A DNA stretch of 64,000 bases from Simmondsia chinensis (lineage: Eukaryota > Streptophyta > Magnoliopsida > Caryophyllales > Simmondsiaceae): positions 11,312,071 to 11,376,070 of the forward strand of contig JAGTTD010000024.1 of the NCBI GenBank assembly GCA_018398585.1. The letters are read 5' to 3'. Numbering within the stretch: the stretch's first letter is position 1; every line of letters begins with the position of its first letter. Of this stretch, positions 1 through 10,185 are shown piece by piece. Below the pieces are notes generated by a model, which made no database searches, was not told where the DNA came from, and saw only the letters and a program-made list of their open reading frames with translations. The position numbers and the translations under genes are program-made.

Positions 1-600
1 GACAGAATAAGCATTCCCAACCGAGGTTAAAAGGCTTGGTGTTCATCAATTGGGACCTCACAGTGGAGAAAGAGGAGTCAAGTCCCAAGAGCAAATCTTA
101 CAATCTGTCCATATCCCGGACTGCCGCAACAGCTTGGCTAGATCCGCAAGTATAAGGAGGAATGGCAACAAAAGTATAAAGCTCATCCCACAATGATCTT
201 AATTTGGTAAAATAAAATGGTCACGCCTTTGTTTTAATAGTGAGATTTCACGTTTAATTTCATAAATATAGGGAATATTTCCTTAAGAGAAATGTTCATT
301 CAAATCCAACCAAATGTAACAGGAAGTGTCAAAATACACAATACTTGCATTAATTTCCTATGAAACTAAATTGGTAAGCCATGAAGAATCCATCAAATCA
401 CAGGCACTCCAATTTTCAAAATCCGGAGAGTTTTCATCCAGTTTGGCAACAGTTCCTTCAAGAAAATCAATTTTATGTTTAGCTTTGAAAACCCTATAAA
501 TTGCATGTCTCCAAGCAAGAAACTTGAGCTCAGTCATGAACAAACATAAGCCCGGATGATTCAAAGGATGTAAATAATAAGGAGAACTAGCATCTAAAAC
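1..600 (-). pseudogene. Copia-type gag fragment
   Basis: Reading leftward from base 600, the frame gives SSPYYLHPLNHPGL, a typical N-terminal signature of copia Gag proteins of the Retrotran_gag/DUF4219 type. It continues with FLAWRHAIYRVFKAKHK and an NSPDFENW-like stretch to a stop near 358. Beyond the stop, weaker matches such as KEIFPIFMKLN and an LKxLWDEL-like segment suggest the gag continues in broken form toward the window edge. Gag would form the virus-like particle in the cytoplasm. The fragment lies directly downstream of a primer-binding site and an LTR on the same strand, so this is the 5' end of a minus-strand copia element whose pol lies outside the window. The family call is by motif recognition. 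Confidence 0.72.
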
Positions 601-762
601 TCCCCCTAAAATGACAACCAGTGCCTCAATTTAATTTGAATTTTCTCTAGATATTATGAAAGAAACAACAAAATAATACAATTAAAGCAAGAGACAAAGG
701 GAGTGATGGCTCACTGGGGTTGGCAAGAGGAAGAGAAGAGAACTCGAGATTGCAAGATCAAA

Positions 763-777
763 CCCACTCTGATACCA
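763..777 (-). other. Primer-binding site of minus-strand copia element
   Basis: On the minus strand this reads TGGTATCAGAGTGGG. Its first eleven bases match the usual site complementary to the 3' end of initiator methionine tRNA. It sits between the gag fragment and the LTR-like sequence, as expected. Confidence 0.75.
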
Positions 778-779
778 TT

Positions 780-1268
780 CAAAAATTAAATCAACTAAAG
801 CGTAAACAAAATCAAGACCAGAACAAATTGTAAAAGGGAATATCCTTTTGTTTGAATGAGTAATAAGAGCTACAAAGTACTACTTAAATAGAATAAAACA
901 AGGAAATGAAAAGCCTAAACATTCTAGCTGCCATCCTAAATGCAAGAGCAAAACAAATGACAAAATAATGGCCATCAAGGCCATTGGTTGGCCGATTAAA
1001 CCAAGGAAGAGGGGAGCATCTCTTCAATTCTATACTAGTTAATGCTATATTCCTAGGGAATATTCCCACATACATGCTAAATACAAAATATATGCAAAAT
1101 GTATACAAGTAAAATACAAGAAAATATACTAGTATTTAACAAGGGCTATTAGGATTTGAACTAGTGGCCATTTGGCCAACAAGGCTCTAATACCATATCA
1201 AGGACCCATCTGTCCCAAAAACTTAAGCTGATGGGTAAAGGCCCATGATTTGGCTTTATACTCTAACA
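780..1268 (-). repeat. 5' LTR of minus-strand copia element (approximate ends)
   Basis: The outer end on the minus strand begins TGTTAGAGTATAAAGCC, a good LTR start, and the inner end abuts the primer-binding site. The inner end does not finish in CA, so it is either mutated or slightly misplaced. A second primer-binding-like motif (TGGTATTAGAGCC on the minus strand, about 1183-1195) lies inside, which may mean this is a composite of two LTR-derived pieces. No partner LTR is in the window. Confidence 0.5.
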
Positions 1269-1489
1269 ATTATATTAGGATGAGAATAACTGATAAATAT
1301 TAAGTGGGATGATATAACTTAATACAGTATTTTGAAGCATCTCCAACAAAACCAAGCATGAAATAATGGTTAAAAAACCAATTAATCAAAATTAGTAAAA
1401 AGATTCACCATAATATCAATGAAATTCATGCAGAAACTTAAATTTTAGAGTACAAAATAGGCTGTCTTAGCTTAAGATACTGAGGCCCT
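1269..1489. other. AT-rich spacer, nothing recognised
   Basis: No coding signature, repeat end or RNA gene was seen between the two copia-derived regions. Confidence 0.6.
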
Positions 1490-1702
1490 TCTAATCATTT
1501 ATATATGTGCATATAGTTTACATTAGAGGTAGTTACATGAGATAAGATAGAATTTATATCTACAACTAGTTTACGTCTCAAGCTATATATCTTGCTGCAT
1601 TATCTTTAGTTACGTCTTCATATACATAGGATTAGCATCACAAGTGGAAAGTTCAAAGATCTTAGGAGATTATACATGATTTGGATTTGGTGCCTTATCT
1701 CA
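1490..1702 (-). repeat. 3' LTR of copia element A
   Basis: It aligns by eye along its whole length with 10186-10397; both contain GATAAGATAGAATTTATATC and end on the plus strand in GGTGCCTTATC(T)CA. The outer terminus is mutated (TC in place of TG). Confidence 0.8.
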
Positions 1703-1713
1703 ACCCCTCAAGC
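1703..1713 (-). other. Polypurine tract of copia element A
   Basis: On the minus strand GCTTGAGGGGT lies immediately before the LTR start TGAGATAAGG. This is the expected place for the primer of plus-strand DNA synthesis and supports the LTR boundary. Confidence 0.6.
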
Positions 1714-1716
1714 GGG

Positions 1717-1743
1717 TTTTTTTTGGGGGGGGGGGGGGGGGGG
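1717..1743 (+). repeat. T8-G19 homopolymer run
   Basis: Eight T are followed by nineteen uninterrupted G. A guanine run of this length can form a G-quadruplex and is also a common place for sequencing or assembly length errors. It lies just inside the polypurine tract of element A. Confidence 0.9.
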
Positions 1744-2680
1744 CAGGAGGCTGGGCTTATGCTTGAGTGCATGAAATTGTTGTTGCTAAGGAAACTGTGT
1801 GAATATATCAGCGATTTGCGAATTAGATCAGACAAAACCAGTGAGGAGGGAGCCATTAACAACCCTTTCGTGAGCAGAATGATATTAGAGCTCTATGTGC
1901 TTTGTTTGAGCATTAGAACTGAATTAACCGTGAGATGAAGGGCGCTGATATTATCACAAAAGAGGACTGAAGTGCGGGGACTGGAAACACCATTATCCTT
2001 CAATATGTAAGAAATCCATGTAAGATTACTTGCAGCAGCAAATAGGGTTCAATATTTAGCTTCTACGCTTGACTTTGTAACCGTAGGATACTTCTCTCAG
2101 GACCAAGAAATGCAGTTGGCATCAAAAAATACACAAGTACATGAAGTCGAACTTCAAGTTAAAGGGCAGTCGGCCCAATCTGCATTCAAAAACCCAATGA
2201 GTTTGAGAGACATGTGAGAAACAAGCTATAGTCCGTAACTAGCTGTATCTTTAATGTAACGCAAGATGTGTTTTAGAGCTTGAAGATGTGCCACAGAAGG
2301 AGCATGCATATGGTGCGAGACAAGACTTACTGAATGAGTGATGTCGGGTCTAGTAAAAGACAAGTACTGTAAAGCACCTACAATACGTCTATAAATGCCT
2401 GAATATGGTAATGGAGTGGAGGGAGATTGAAGATCAACTTTGAGACTCATGGGTGTTGCTATAGGCCTACATAATAGGAAATAAGTCTCTTTTAATAGCT
2501 CATGAATATAGCGCTCTTGGTTAAGAAAAATACCAACAGGAAATAGCTAAACTTCTACTTCGAGAAAATAATGAAGCAGCCCGAGATCTTTAATAGCAAA
2601 TTCACTACTGAGATGACTCATGATAGCATGCTCTAGAGTCTCACAAGTACTAATAAGAATGATATCGTCCATATATAGGA
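1744..2680 (-). pseudogene. Copia A reverse transcriptase C-terminus and RNase H
   Basis: From 2680 downward the minus strand reads YMDDIILISTCETLEHA, the copia catalytic YxDD motif. Then come GALQYLSFTRPDITHSV and HILRYIKDTASYGL (2226-2450), the usual end of the copia reverse transcriptase. Below 2226 the RNase H follows in broken frames: ADWADCP, SSVEAKYRTL, VLFCDNISALHL and a histidine-rich tail motif. Stops and frame changes are frequent. The first part of the reverse transcriptase lies on the far side of the gypsy insertion, at 7834-8305. Confidence 0.85.
2676..2680. other. Target-site duplication TAGGA (left)
   Basis: TAGGA ends directly before the 5' LTR at 2681 and recurs directly after the 3' LTR at 7834-7838. 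A 5-bp duplication is typical of LTR retrotransposon integration. Confidence 0.92.
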
Positions 2681-3074
2681 TGATTCAGCCCCACTAGCTA
2701 GCAGATGACTTGGTGAGTATGGCTTGGCGCGTAAGCTCGGTTAGCGAGTTCACTAGAAACACAGCTTAAGAGTTTAACGTAGAGTGGGATATTTAGTATT
2801 AGATTAATAGATAATTATTAGCTATTTTATATTTTTCTTTAAGTGTTTTATCCTTATTAAATTAGCTCATCTATTTAACCAAGAGGAGAGCTGAGGTTTA
2901 ATCATTAATTTATAAATATTTTCATTATTTCCTAGAGCTTTCTCCTACTATCACGTTGTGAGAATTTGAATTACTATTTTTTCTCTTTGTTTCGTATTGC
3001 TTTTGGAATAGAAATTAAGGGAAGGCTATTGAACATTCTCGTTTCCCGTTAATTTTTATCTACGCGTTGTATCA
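2681..3074 (+). repeat. 5' LTR of Gypsy-1
   Basis: It is 394 bp, the same length as the 3' copy. Shared internal text includes TTTAGTATTAGATTAATA and TTGAATTACTATTTTT. The start TGATTCAGCC differs by one base from the 3' LTR, and the end reads TTGTATCA against CTGCATCA. Confidence 0.92.
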
Positions 3075-3075
3075 G

Positions 3076-3090
3076 TCGGTGTCAGAGCTC
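3076..3090 (+). other. Primer-binding site of Gypsy-1
   Basis: TCGGTGTCAGAGCTC follows the LTR by one base. It matches the initiator-methionine tRNA site (TGGTATCAGAGC) with two changes. Confidence 0.7.
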
Positions 3091-3092
3091 AT

Positions 3093-4260
3093 AATGACTT
3101 CTAAGATGGCCCGTGGGTGACAGAGATACACCGTCATCCGAGACGTTTACAAGCATGATGTTCAATGACAGAACAAGAGGCGCTTACTTGGAAGAGAAAT
3201 TTCGGTGCATTGAGCTGTGCTTGATTTAATTGGGAGCGAATCTCTTTCATGCACCTAGAGCTTAGCCTCAAAACCAACCAGGAGGGGGGGCCGAGGAAGA
3301 CATGAACGATAGCTTCCACAACTCGTTCCCAGAAATTAAAGTATCAAATAGGCGCGTGAGGAGAAATTGGCCAAACACCAGGGACACCGACAACATTGAT
3401 GATTAGGGGTGGGAATTTGGGCTTCGGATTGAAATTCTGGAGGTCATCGGTGGAGGACTCCTAGAAGATTTCTGGGATTGGTTGGCTGAGGTGGAGAAAG
3501 TCCTTGAATTCAAGCAGGTTCTGAAGTGAAAATAGGCAACATTCGTTACTTCCTGGTTATGGAGTAGAGCCGCTGCCTGGTGGCAATAGTTGAAGCATTC
3601 CCGACTTTCAACAGGGAAAATTGAAGATCAAGAAGTGGGAGAAAATGAATAAGGACATGAGGAGCACCTTCCTTCCCTACAATCACAACAAGTTAATGTA
3701 CTAGCACCTTCAGAGCTAGCAGCAGAGTTCTCGATTTGTAGAGGAGTACACGGCGGTGTTCTATTCCCTAATCGCTAGAAATGAATTGGAAGAATCGGAC
3801 GAACATTTGGCGAATAGGTATATTGGTGGGCTAAAGGAGTCCTTACAGGAGGTGTTAAACATGTTTGACATCTTTTCAGTCTTAGAGGCGCATCAGAGAG
3901 CTTTGTACGTTGAGAAGCAGTAGAGGCAACGTCGAGTTGGAGGAAATTCGAGCACCTAGAGTAATGGGCATGATCAGATACGATCCAGCCCAGTTCAGGC
4001 TAAATCGGTTGTCGCCAATACTAGCAAGCTGGGTAATCAGGATTTGGTGGGTAGCTCAAGAATCCGTTGTTTCAAGTGTGGATAAATGAGACATCGTGCC
4101 GCTAAATGTCGGAAGGGTGACAGGCTTGGCAAGGGGCCAGTTATTGAAGGGCTCCATGATGAGGATGGAGCATTCATTTAGGAGGAGGTTCAAAAAGAAT
4201 TAGCGCCAGTAGAGGAGGACACAACAGCAAGTGAGGAGGGCCACTTACTTTCAATTAGTT
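3093..4260 (+). pseudogene. Gypsy-1 gag
   Basis: A start codon at 3093 follows the primer-binding site. Broken frames show the classic gypsy Gag core: FWDWLAEVEKVLEFK, SRAAAWWQ, a KMNKDMRSTFLPYN-like segment, YTAVFYSLIARNELEESD, YIGGLKESLQEVLNMFD and EAHQRALYVEKQ. A CCHC zinc knuckle lies near 4066 (CFKCG, stop, MRHRAAKC); the residue after CFKCG is a stop codon. Gag packages the RNA in the particle. At least several frameshifts and stops inactivate the gene. Confidence 0.85.
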
Positions 4261-4289
4261 GAGTTTGCTTTGCGCCTAAAGAAGCAGAA

Positions 4290-4770
4290 GGAGACATGTG
4301 GCTAAGGAATAACATATTTCAGACAATGTGTGTCATTGGCAGGAGAATGTGCTACCTAGTGATTGGTTTGAGGAGCTGTGAAAACATTATGTCTGAGGAG
4401 GCTGTCCAAAAGTTGGGATTGAAGACAGAAGTGCACCCAAACACTTACAAGCTATCTTGGCCCAAGAAAGGAAACCAGGTAACTATCTTGAAGTGATGTC
4501 TGGTTAATTTCTCGATTAGGTCAAAGTATCGGAATGGGTTGTGGTGTGATGTAGTCACCATCGATGCATGCCAACTATTGTTGAGGCGTCCATCGCAATT
4601 TGATAAAGGTGCCATACACAATGGGCGGAAGAACACATATAGCTTTCTCTTTAAGGGAATAAAAATCATGTTGTTGCCCAAGTAGGATGAAGTGCCACGA
4701 GTGCTAGTAGCTAAGAAACCGAACTTACAAGGTAGGGCTATGTTCACCAACAAGGTTGGTCAAAACATAG
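4290..4770 (+). pseudogene. Gypsy-1 aspartic protease region
   Basis: The segment reads LRNNIFQTMCVIG, then CENIMSEEAVQKLGLKTE and KLSWPKKGNQVT, which match the protease-to-RT linker of plant gypsy elements. The residues before CEN, where a DSG catalytic triad is expected, read GLRS, so the active-site aspartate appears lost. After 4496 the frame shifts, but the equivalent of a WCDVV-DACQLL stretch continues to the reverse transcriptase. Confidence 0.7.
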
Positions 4771-4785
4771 TTGTCTTTGGGTTGA

Positions 4786-6170
4786 TTGGGAAGGAGAGTA
4801 AGGTCGAACACGGAGAGGAACCGAGTGAAATTGGGGTTTGTTGAAGAAGTTTGCCGATGTCTTTCCGGAAGAGTTACCGGATGCATTACCACCATTGAGA
4901 GACATACAACACTGCATTGCCAAGGGCAGCCTTACCAAGTAGGCCCCACTATTCCATCTAAGTATGAGGAATTGAGGCACCAAGTGGAGGAGCTACTCTC
5001 TAAAGGCTTCATCCGAGAGAGTTTGAGCCCTTGCGCAGTTCTTACTCTGCTGATGCCAAAGGACATTAGTTTGCGGATTTGCGTAGACAATAGAGCCATC
5101 AATAAGATCACGGTACGTTACCGATTTCCTATTATGAGATTAGATGACTTACTTGATCAGCTACAGAAATTGAAGCTATTTAGCAAGTTAGACTTGAAGA
5201 GCAAGTTTAATCAGATCCGCATCTTGCCCGGTAACGAGTGGAAAACTGCCTTTAAGACACGCAAGGGGTTGTACAAGTGGCTTATCATGCCATTAAGATT
5301 GTCCAACAAGCCAAGTACGTTCATGCGGTTCATGAATAAGATTATACAGCTGTTCATTAGGAGATTTGTTGTCACCTACTTTGACGATATCTTGATCTAT
5401 AGCTAAAACCGAGTTGAGCATATGGAGCATCTTAAGGACATATTGAGAACCCTGAGGGTGCGTCACTTATTCTTCACTTTGAAGAAGTGCGAATTCATGA
5501 AGGATTGGGTGACTTTCCTTGGGTTCATCGTGTCCAAGGATGGCATAGCAGCTGACAAAGAAAAGATTGAGGAGATTCGAGATTGGTCACAGCCGAAGAC
5601 AATAGGTGAGGTAAGGAGCTTTCGCGGCTTGGCATATTTTTACAAGAGGTTTGTGCCAAACTTTAATTCAATCATGGCACTAATCACAAATTGCATGAAG
5701 GAGAGCTCCTTTGCTTGGACGCTAGCAGCAGCGAATCTCTTTAAAGAAGTGAAGAGAAGGTTAATAATGACAGCGGTATTAGCCTTACCAGATTTTCAAA
5801 AGACTTTCGAGCTTCATATCGACACCTCCAAGATTTGCAGTGGCACTGTACATAGTCAAGAGGGGCATTCTATTGCGTATTTTGGTGAGAAACGTGATGG
5901 TAGTAGGCTCAACTATTCAACTTATGACATTGTGTTTTATGTTGTGCTTGGAGCATTGAGGCATTAGAAGTCTTTTCTAGCCAACAAGGAGTTCATGATG
6001 TATTTGGATAACAGTGGGTTGATGTACATCAACAGCCAAGACAAGCTATCTGATTGACATGTAAAGTTGCGAGTTACATTCAGCTCTTCCGCCTTGTGAT
6101 CAGACACAAGTTAGACGCATTGAACAGGGTTAGTAGATGTATTGAGTAGATGTAATCTCGTCATATCAAA
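4786..6170 (+). pseudogene. Gypsy-1 reverse transcriptase and RNase H
   Basis: One open stretch runs through the palm: [34 protein letters not shown] (first catalytic Asp), [16 protein letters not shown] and the catalytic motif YFDDILIYS, after which a stop (5404) falls. The frame continues with KCEFMKDWVTFLGFIVS, EEIRDWSQPKTIGEVRSFRG and YFYKRFVPNF, then the RNase H start (FELHIDTSKICSG) and SIAYFGEKRDGSRLNYSTYD to a stop at 5965. The rest of RNase H is broken. Two differences from the usual pattern are DLKSKF where DLRSGY is normal, and loss of the first part by frameshift before 4786. Confidence 0.9.
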
Positions 6171-6179
6171 CAATAGGGT

Positions 6180-7420
6180 TAATTGGCTTTGATTAGTTGG
6201 CGAAGCAATACAAGGAGGATCTCGCCTTTGGGGATATTTGGTGGGAAGCTCAATTCGGCTCTGTTCCTAGATATTGTATACAAGATGGGTTTCTTTTTGG
6301 AGGAAATTAGCTATGCATTCAAGATTCGAGTTTATGCCTTAAGATCATCCAAGATCAGCATAAAGAGGGGCATATGGGGAGAGACAAGACGCTCTTAGCT
6401 GATGAGCGCCAACTACTTTTTTCCTTCGTTGAGAAAAGAGGTTGAGTGGTTCGTTAAGCGATGTCAGATTTGTCAGAGATCAAAAGGCAAGGTGTCCAAT
6501 GCGAGGTTATACCTACTTTTGCCGATTCCGAGTTAACCTTAGGCGAATATTAGTATAGACTTTGTGCTAGGGTTAACAAGAATGCAAGGAGGTATAGATT
6601 TGATCTTTGTTGTTGTAAATAGTTTCTCCAAGATGGCGTATTTCATAGGGTGTAAGAAAGCTGCTGACAAAGTACATGTGGCGGAGTTGTATTTCGAGAG
6701 GTATACAAGTTTTTTGGGTTACCAACTAGCATCGTCTCATATAGAGATGTGAGGTTTGTGAATCACTTCTAGAAGACCTTGTGGAAGATGACGAATACAT
6801 CTCTCGCCTTTAGCACGGTACATCACCCTCTGACAGATGGCCAAACAGAGGTAATAAATCACTCTTTGTGTAACTTACTTCATTGCCTTGTTGCTAAGAA
6901 TGTCAAGGGATAAGAGCAGAAGTTGTACCAAGTTGAGTTCACCTACAAAAGCTCGATTAATCGGAGCACGAGTTTTCCATCGTTCAAAGTTGTTTATGGC
7001 TTTGCTCCCCGATCTCCGTTAGATATGGTGCCAGTCCTTGATCTTACTCATCCTCATACCAAGGCGGAAGACTTCATATCCAACCTACAAGACATTCATG
7101 AGCATACCCGAGCATGGTTACTAGAAGCAACCGCCAAGTACACGTTGGCAAGTGATAAGCGCCGCAGGGTAGTTTAACTGCAGGTTGGCAATCAAGTTTG
7201 GGCGATTTTGACTAGGGAGCGACTCCAGCATGGGAGTATAACAAATTGATAGCACAAAAGATTGGTCCTTTATGGGTTCTAGATAAAATCAATGACAATG
7301 CCTACCGACTACAATTGCCAAGGGGAATGAGAACTTTAGACGTATTCAACATCAAGCATCTCGCCCCGTACTTTGGCAAGAGCATTACGTAAGATCCATT
7401 GACGAATTCGAGGGCGAATT
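6180..7420 (+). pseudogene. Gypsy-1 integrase
   Basis: Scattered frames show a zinc-binding piece (CQRSKGK-like near 6470), the first catalytic region ([16 protein letters not shown]), [28 protein letters not shown], a HPLTDGQTEV-like stretch near 6830, and the C-terminal FTYKSSINRSTSFPSFKVVYG (6923-7177). The end reads IGPLWVLDKINDNAYRLQLP and VFNIKHLAPYFG. Stops and frame shifts occur throughout. No chromodomain was recognised before the polypurine tract. Confidence 0.8.
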
Positions 7421-7430
7421 CTCTCCAACC

Positions 7431-7439
7431 CGGGGAGGA
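7431..7439 (+). other. Polypurine tract of Gypsy-1
   Basis: CGGGGAGGA directly precedes the 3' LTR start and is preceded by an NSLQPGEDD-type coding end often seen in plant gypsy elements. Confidence 0.8.
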
Positions 7440-7833
7440 TGATGCAGCCCACTAGTTGGCAGATGACTTAGCGAGTACGGCTTGGCAAGTAAGCTTGGTT
7501 GGCGAGTTCCTTGGAAGCGCGGCTTAAGAGTTTAACATAGAATAGAATATTTAGTATTAGATTAATATATAATTATTAACTATTTTATATTTATCTTTAA
7601 GTCTTTTAGCCGTGTTCAATTAGCTCCTCTATTTAAGCAATAGGAGAGCTAGGGTTTAGTTATTCAATTCATAGATATTTTCACTATTTTCTAGGGTTTT
7701 CTCTTATTCTCAGGTTGTGAGAACTTGAATTACTATTTTTCCTCTTTGTTTCTTATTGCTTTAGTAATAGAAATTAAGGAAAGGCTCTTGAACCTTCCCA
7801 TTTTCCGTTAGTTTTCATCTACGTGCTGCATCA
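7440..7833 (+). repeat. 3' LTR of Gypsy-1
   Basis: It is 394 bp with termini TGATGCAGC and GCTGCATCA, a perfect 9-bp inverted repeat. It is homologous throughout to 2681-3074. Confidence 0.92.
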
Positions 7834-8530
7834 TAGGAGTAATAGGATAGTCCCCTGAAAGCAATGTAAAGTGAAAAGGGAAGAGTCTGACTTATGAAAT
7901 TTAAACCAGAGTTGAAGAGAACAGGTATTGAAACATTCAAACCAAGTACGAGGAGCTTGTTTTAGACCATAGAAGGAAGTGTTGAAGCTGACAAACATGA
8001 TGTGGAAACCAAGAGTCAATAAACCCAGGAGGCTACTCCATGTAGTCGGTTTTCGTAAGATGACCATGCAAAAATGCGTTCTTCACATCTAGTTGTTGTA
8101 TGCACCAATGAGAGGCAATAGCAATAGCAAGTACAGTACGTATAGTAATAGGCTTGACATCAAGACTAAATACGTGATCAAAATCGACACCTTCCACCTG
8201 AGTAAAGCCTTTAGCAACAAGGCCTGCTTTGAACTTTTCAGTACTGTCGTGGGGATGATATTTGATCTGAAACACCCGTTTAGACTGCACAATGTTGGTG
8301 TCTAAAGGTCATGGAACTAGAGTCCGTGTTTGATTATGATGTAGGGAATCCATTTCTTCCGACATTGGTTTATACCACCGGGGATCCTCACGTGCTTGTT
8401 TTCATGGTACGAGGCTTCTTAACTATATAGATCAACTAGATAAAAGATGACACACATAATCCTGAAGATAACGAGGAGATTGTCATTGTTGCTAAGGCCA
8501 TAAGGTAAGGGAACTTGAAGTACTACTTGA
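7834..8530 (-). pseudogene. Copia A reverse transcriptase, N-terminal part
   Basis: The right copy of the TAGGA duplication (7834-7838) begins this segment. From 8290 leftward the minus strand reads CFRSNI / FQIKYHPHDSTEKFKAGLVA, AKGFTQVEGVDFDHVFS and QQLDVKNAFLHGHL, the copia fingers and first catalytic Asp region. After a stop and frameshift it gives FYGLKQAPRTWF and ends in TILLL, which would join directly to YMDD at 2680 across the gypsy insertion. From 8306 to 8530 only weak linker sequence remains (RGSPVV-like). Confidence 0.88.
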
Positions 8531-9247
8531 TGTTGGAAAAATGACACAAGCAAAATTGGCCTTGAAAAATTTTGGAACCTACATTAAGTTTGTCCCACAT
8601 AGGAAAAAGAGGAGAGTGTTTTTCACTTTATATATGGGAGTGTTTTTAGACACTTTAAATTAAGTTAAGGACGAAAAAATGGAGGGGACCATATGCGTGC
8701 GCGCCGCCTGCCCGCCGTGCTCGGGCGAGGGTGTGGGATTTCCTTTTTATTGCCGTTTAATTCATGTACATATTAATTGCGGAACCTCCCAATGAATACC
8801 ATTCTTATCTGCTTTGTTCTCCTCCCGAGGTCTCCATTACTTCCAACGACTTTTCCATGCTCGTGTATGTTGGAGATGACTATTGGGAGTAAGGCATCGC
8901 TTCCCAGCAATCCTCTTGAGCACTATATAAACCCATTAGAGGATTCCTTCTAAGGATCAAAAAATCACAGCAAGTTCTCTCTCCTTTCTTCTCTCTTCTC
9001 TCTCGCATAAACTTCTTTTGTGCAAAGTTCTCGGGCAATCCTACCCGGCAACTAACGAGTGCACGTTAAGAGTCGGATAGCGTTAACCCTGGTGGACGGC
9101 CGCCAATGGTCTGTTTGCACTGGAGCAGCAGCGAAATCTTCTTCTAGGACAGTGGCCTTTGCCACAACGTGATATAATCGTTCTTTAACACTTTTAAGTT
9201 TTCAGTCTTTAATTGATGTGTTTAAGTATTTATCTCAAATTCTAACA
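8531..9247 (+). mobile_element. Solo LTR of a copia family related to element B
   Basis: The segment starts TGTTGGAAAAATGACACAAG and ends TTCTAACA, with flanks CTTGA and CTTGG that fit a 5-bp target duplication with one change. Inside are a TATA-like ACTATATAAACCC (near 8920) and a CT-rich leader typical of LTR R/U5 regions. The start matches the LTR of element B at 11438. No internal region is present, so unequal recombination between LTRs probably removed it. It is inserted between the integrase and reverse transcriptase of copia A. Confidence 0.8.
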
Positions 9248-10140
9248 CTTGGGTCAACAGAGGGGTCAACTGGAACGGAAGATGTAGAAGTAGAAGATCT
9301 TGTAGGACAACCAGCAGCAACAATTGTAGGATGATTAGAATTATGATTTGCATCAGAAGAAAGCATATACTCAAGTAAAAGGCCTGCCAGAGAACTAGAG
9401 CTTAATGTGTCCTTTGGTTGTAAGGTTCTGTATCAAATGATGGTGCAGATTGTTGGTCACCAAAATATTCTGAGAATGCAGAAATTGTTAACTCGGCATC
9501 TGAGGCCTCGTGTGATGCAGCCATGTATGGGGACATGGGTTCATCAAATATAACATGATGGGAAATGAAAACTCCATGTGATGGAGGATGATAACATATG
9601 TAACCCTTGTGTAAGTTGATATATCCAATGAATGCACAAGGATAAGATTTAGGTTGAAACTCAGAAGAAGTCTTCTTATGAAGATATGCAAAACATCGTC
9701 ATCCAAAGACCTTCAAAGACGAGTAGTCCGAGGTTTTACCATAGAGCCTCTTAAAAAAAGTGTCCATTTACAGCATAGTAGATGGAAGTCAATTGATGAG
9801 AAAAACTGCAGTCAGAAAAGCTTCTGTCCATAAATATAAAGGGATGTCAACATGAAAAGAAGTGCTAGTCCCATTTCAACAATCTGTCGCTATTTCCTTT
9901 CTGCCAATCCGTTTAGTTCCGGAGTGTCGGGAGAAGAGATATATTGAGTAGTACCACATCGAGCAAGATGGGATAGGAAATCTGTTTTAGCAAATTCACC
10001 TCCACTGCCGTACTGAAATATCTTGATTTTCTTAGAGAAAAGATTTTCAACCATTGCTTGAAACTTGAGAAATATGATATAGAAATCAGACTTGTAGCAG
10101 TAAGGGTAATCCTGTTATTTTGGTTTTCAGACATGGGAGA
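9248..10140 (-). pseudogene. Copia A integrase, C-terminal half
   Basis: Reading right to left: KIFQYGSGGEF-like, YISSPDTPELNGLAER (equivalent of the conserved copia motif containing the catalytic Glu), FHVDIPLYLWTEAFLTAVFL, LKVFGCRCFAYLHKKT, SYPCAFIGYINLHKGY and ISHHVIFDEPMSPY. These match the second half of the copia integrase and its GKGY-type C-terminus. Several frame changes and stops are present. The N-terminal zinc domain, protease and gag are missing. Confidence 0.82.
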
Positions 10141-10185
10141 AGATTTTCCTTTTTTTGGTTGATACGCAAAGATTATCTAGGGCAT

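Larger units (their letters stand above)
2681..7833 (+). mobile_element. Ty3/gypsy element with both LTRs (Gypsy-1), defective
   Basis: This 5.15-kb element has two 394-bp LTRs starting TGATKCAGCC and ending in ATCA, a primer-binding site, gag, protease, reverse transcriptase, RNase H and integrase in the usual gypsy order, a polypurine tract and a perfect 5-bp target duplication. It sits inside copia A. All coding regions carry stops or frameshifts, so it cannot move by itself. No chromodomain was seen after integrase; the C-terminal motif FNIKHLAPYF is followed directly by a short tail and the polypurine tract. The LTR pair has clearly diverged, so the insertion is not recent. Confidence 0.93.

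Noticed and set aside
1681..1938. Plus-strand open frame of 85 codons with a poly-Gly run
   Set aside because: It is created by the G19 run and lies over the copia A LTR edge and antisense RNase H; no protein motif.
4744..4983. Antisense open frame over Gypsy-1
   Set aside because: Shadow of the protease-RT region on the other strand.
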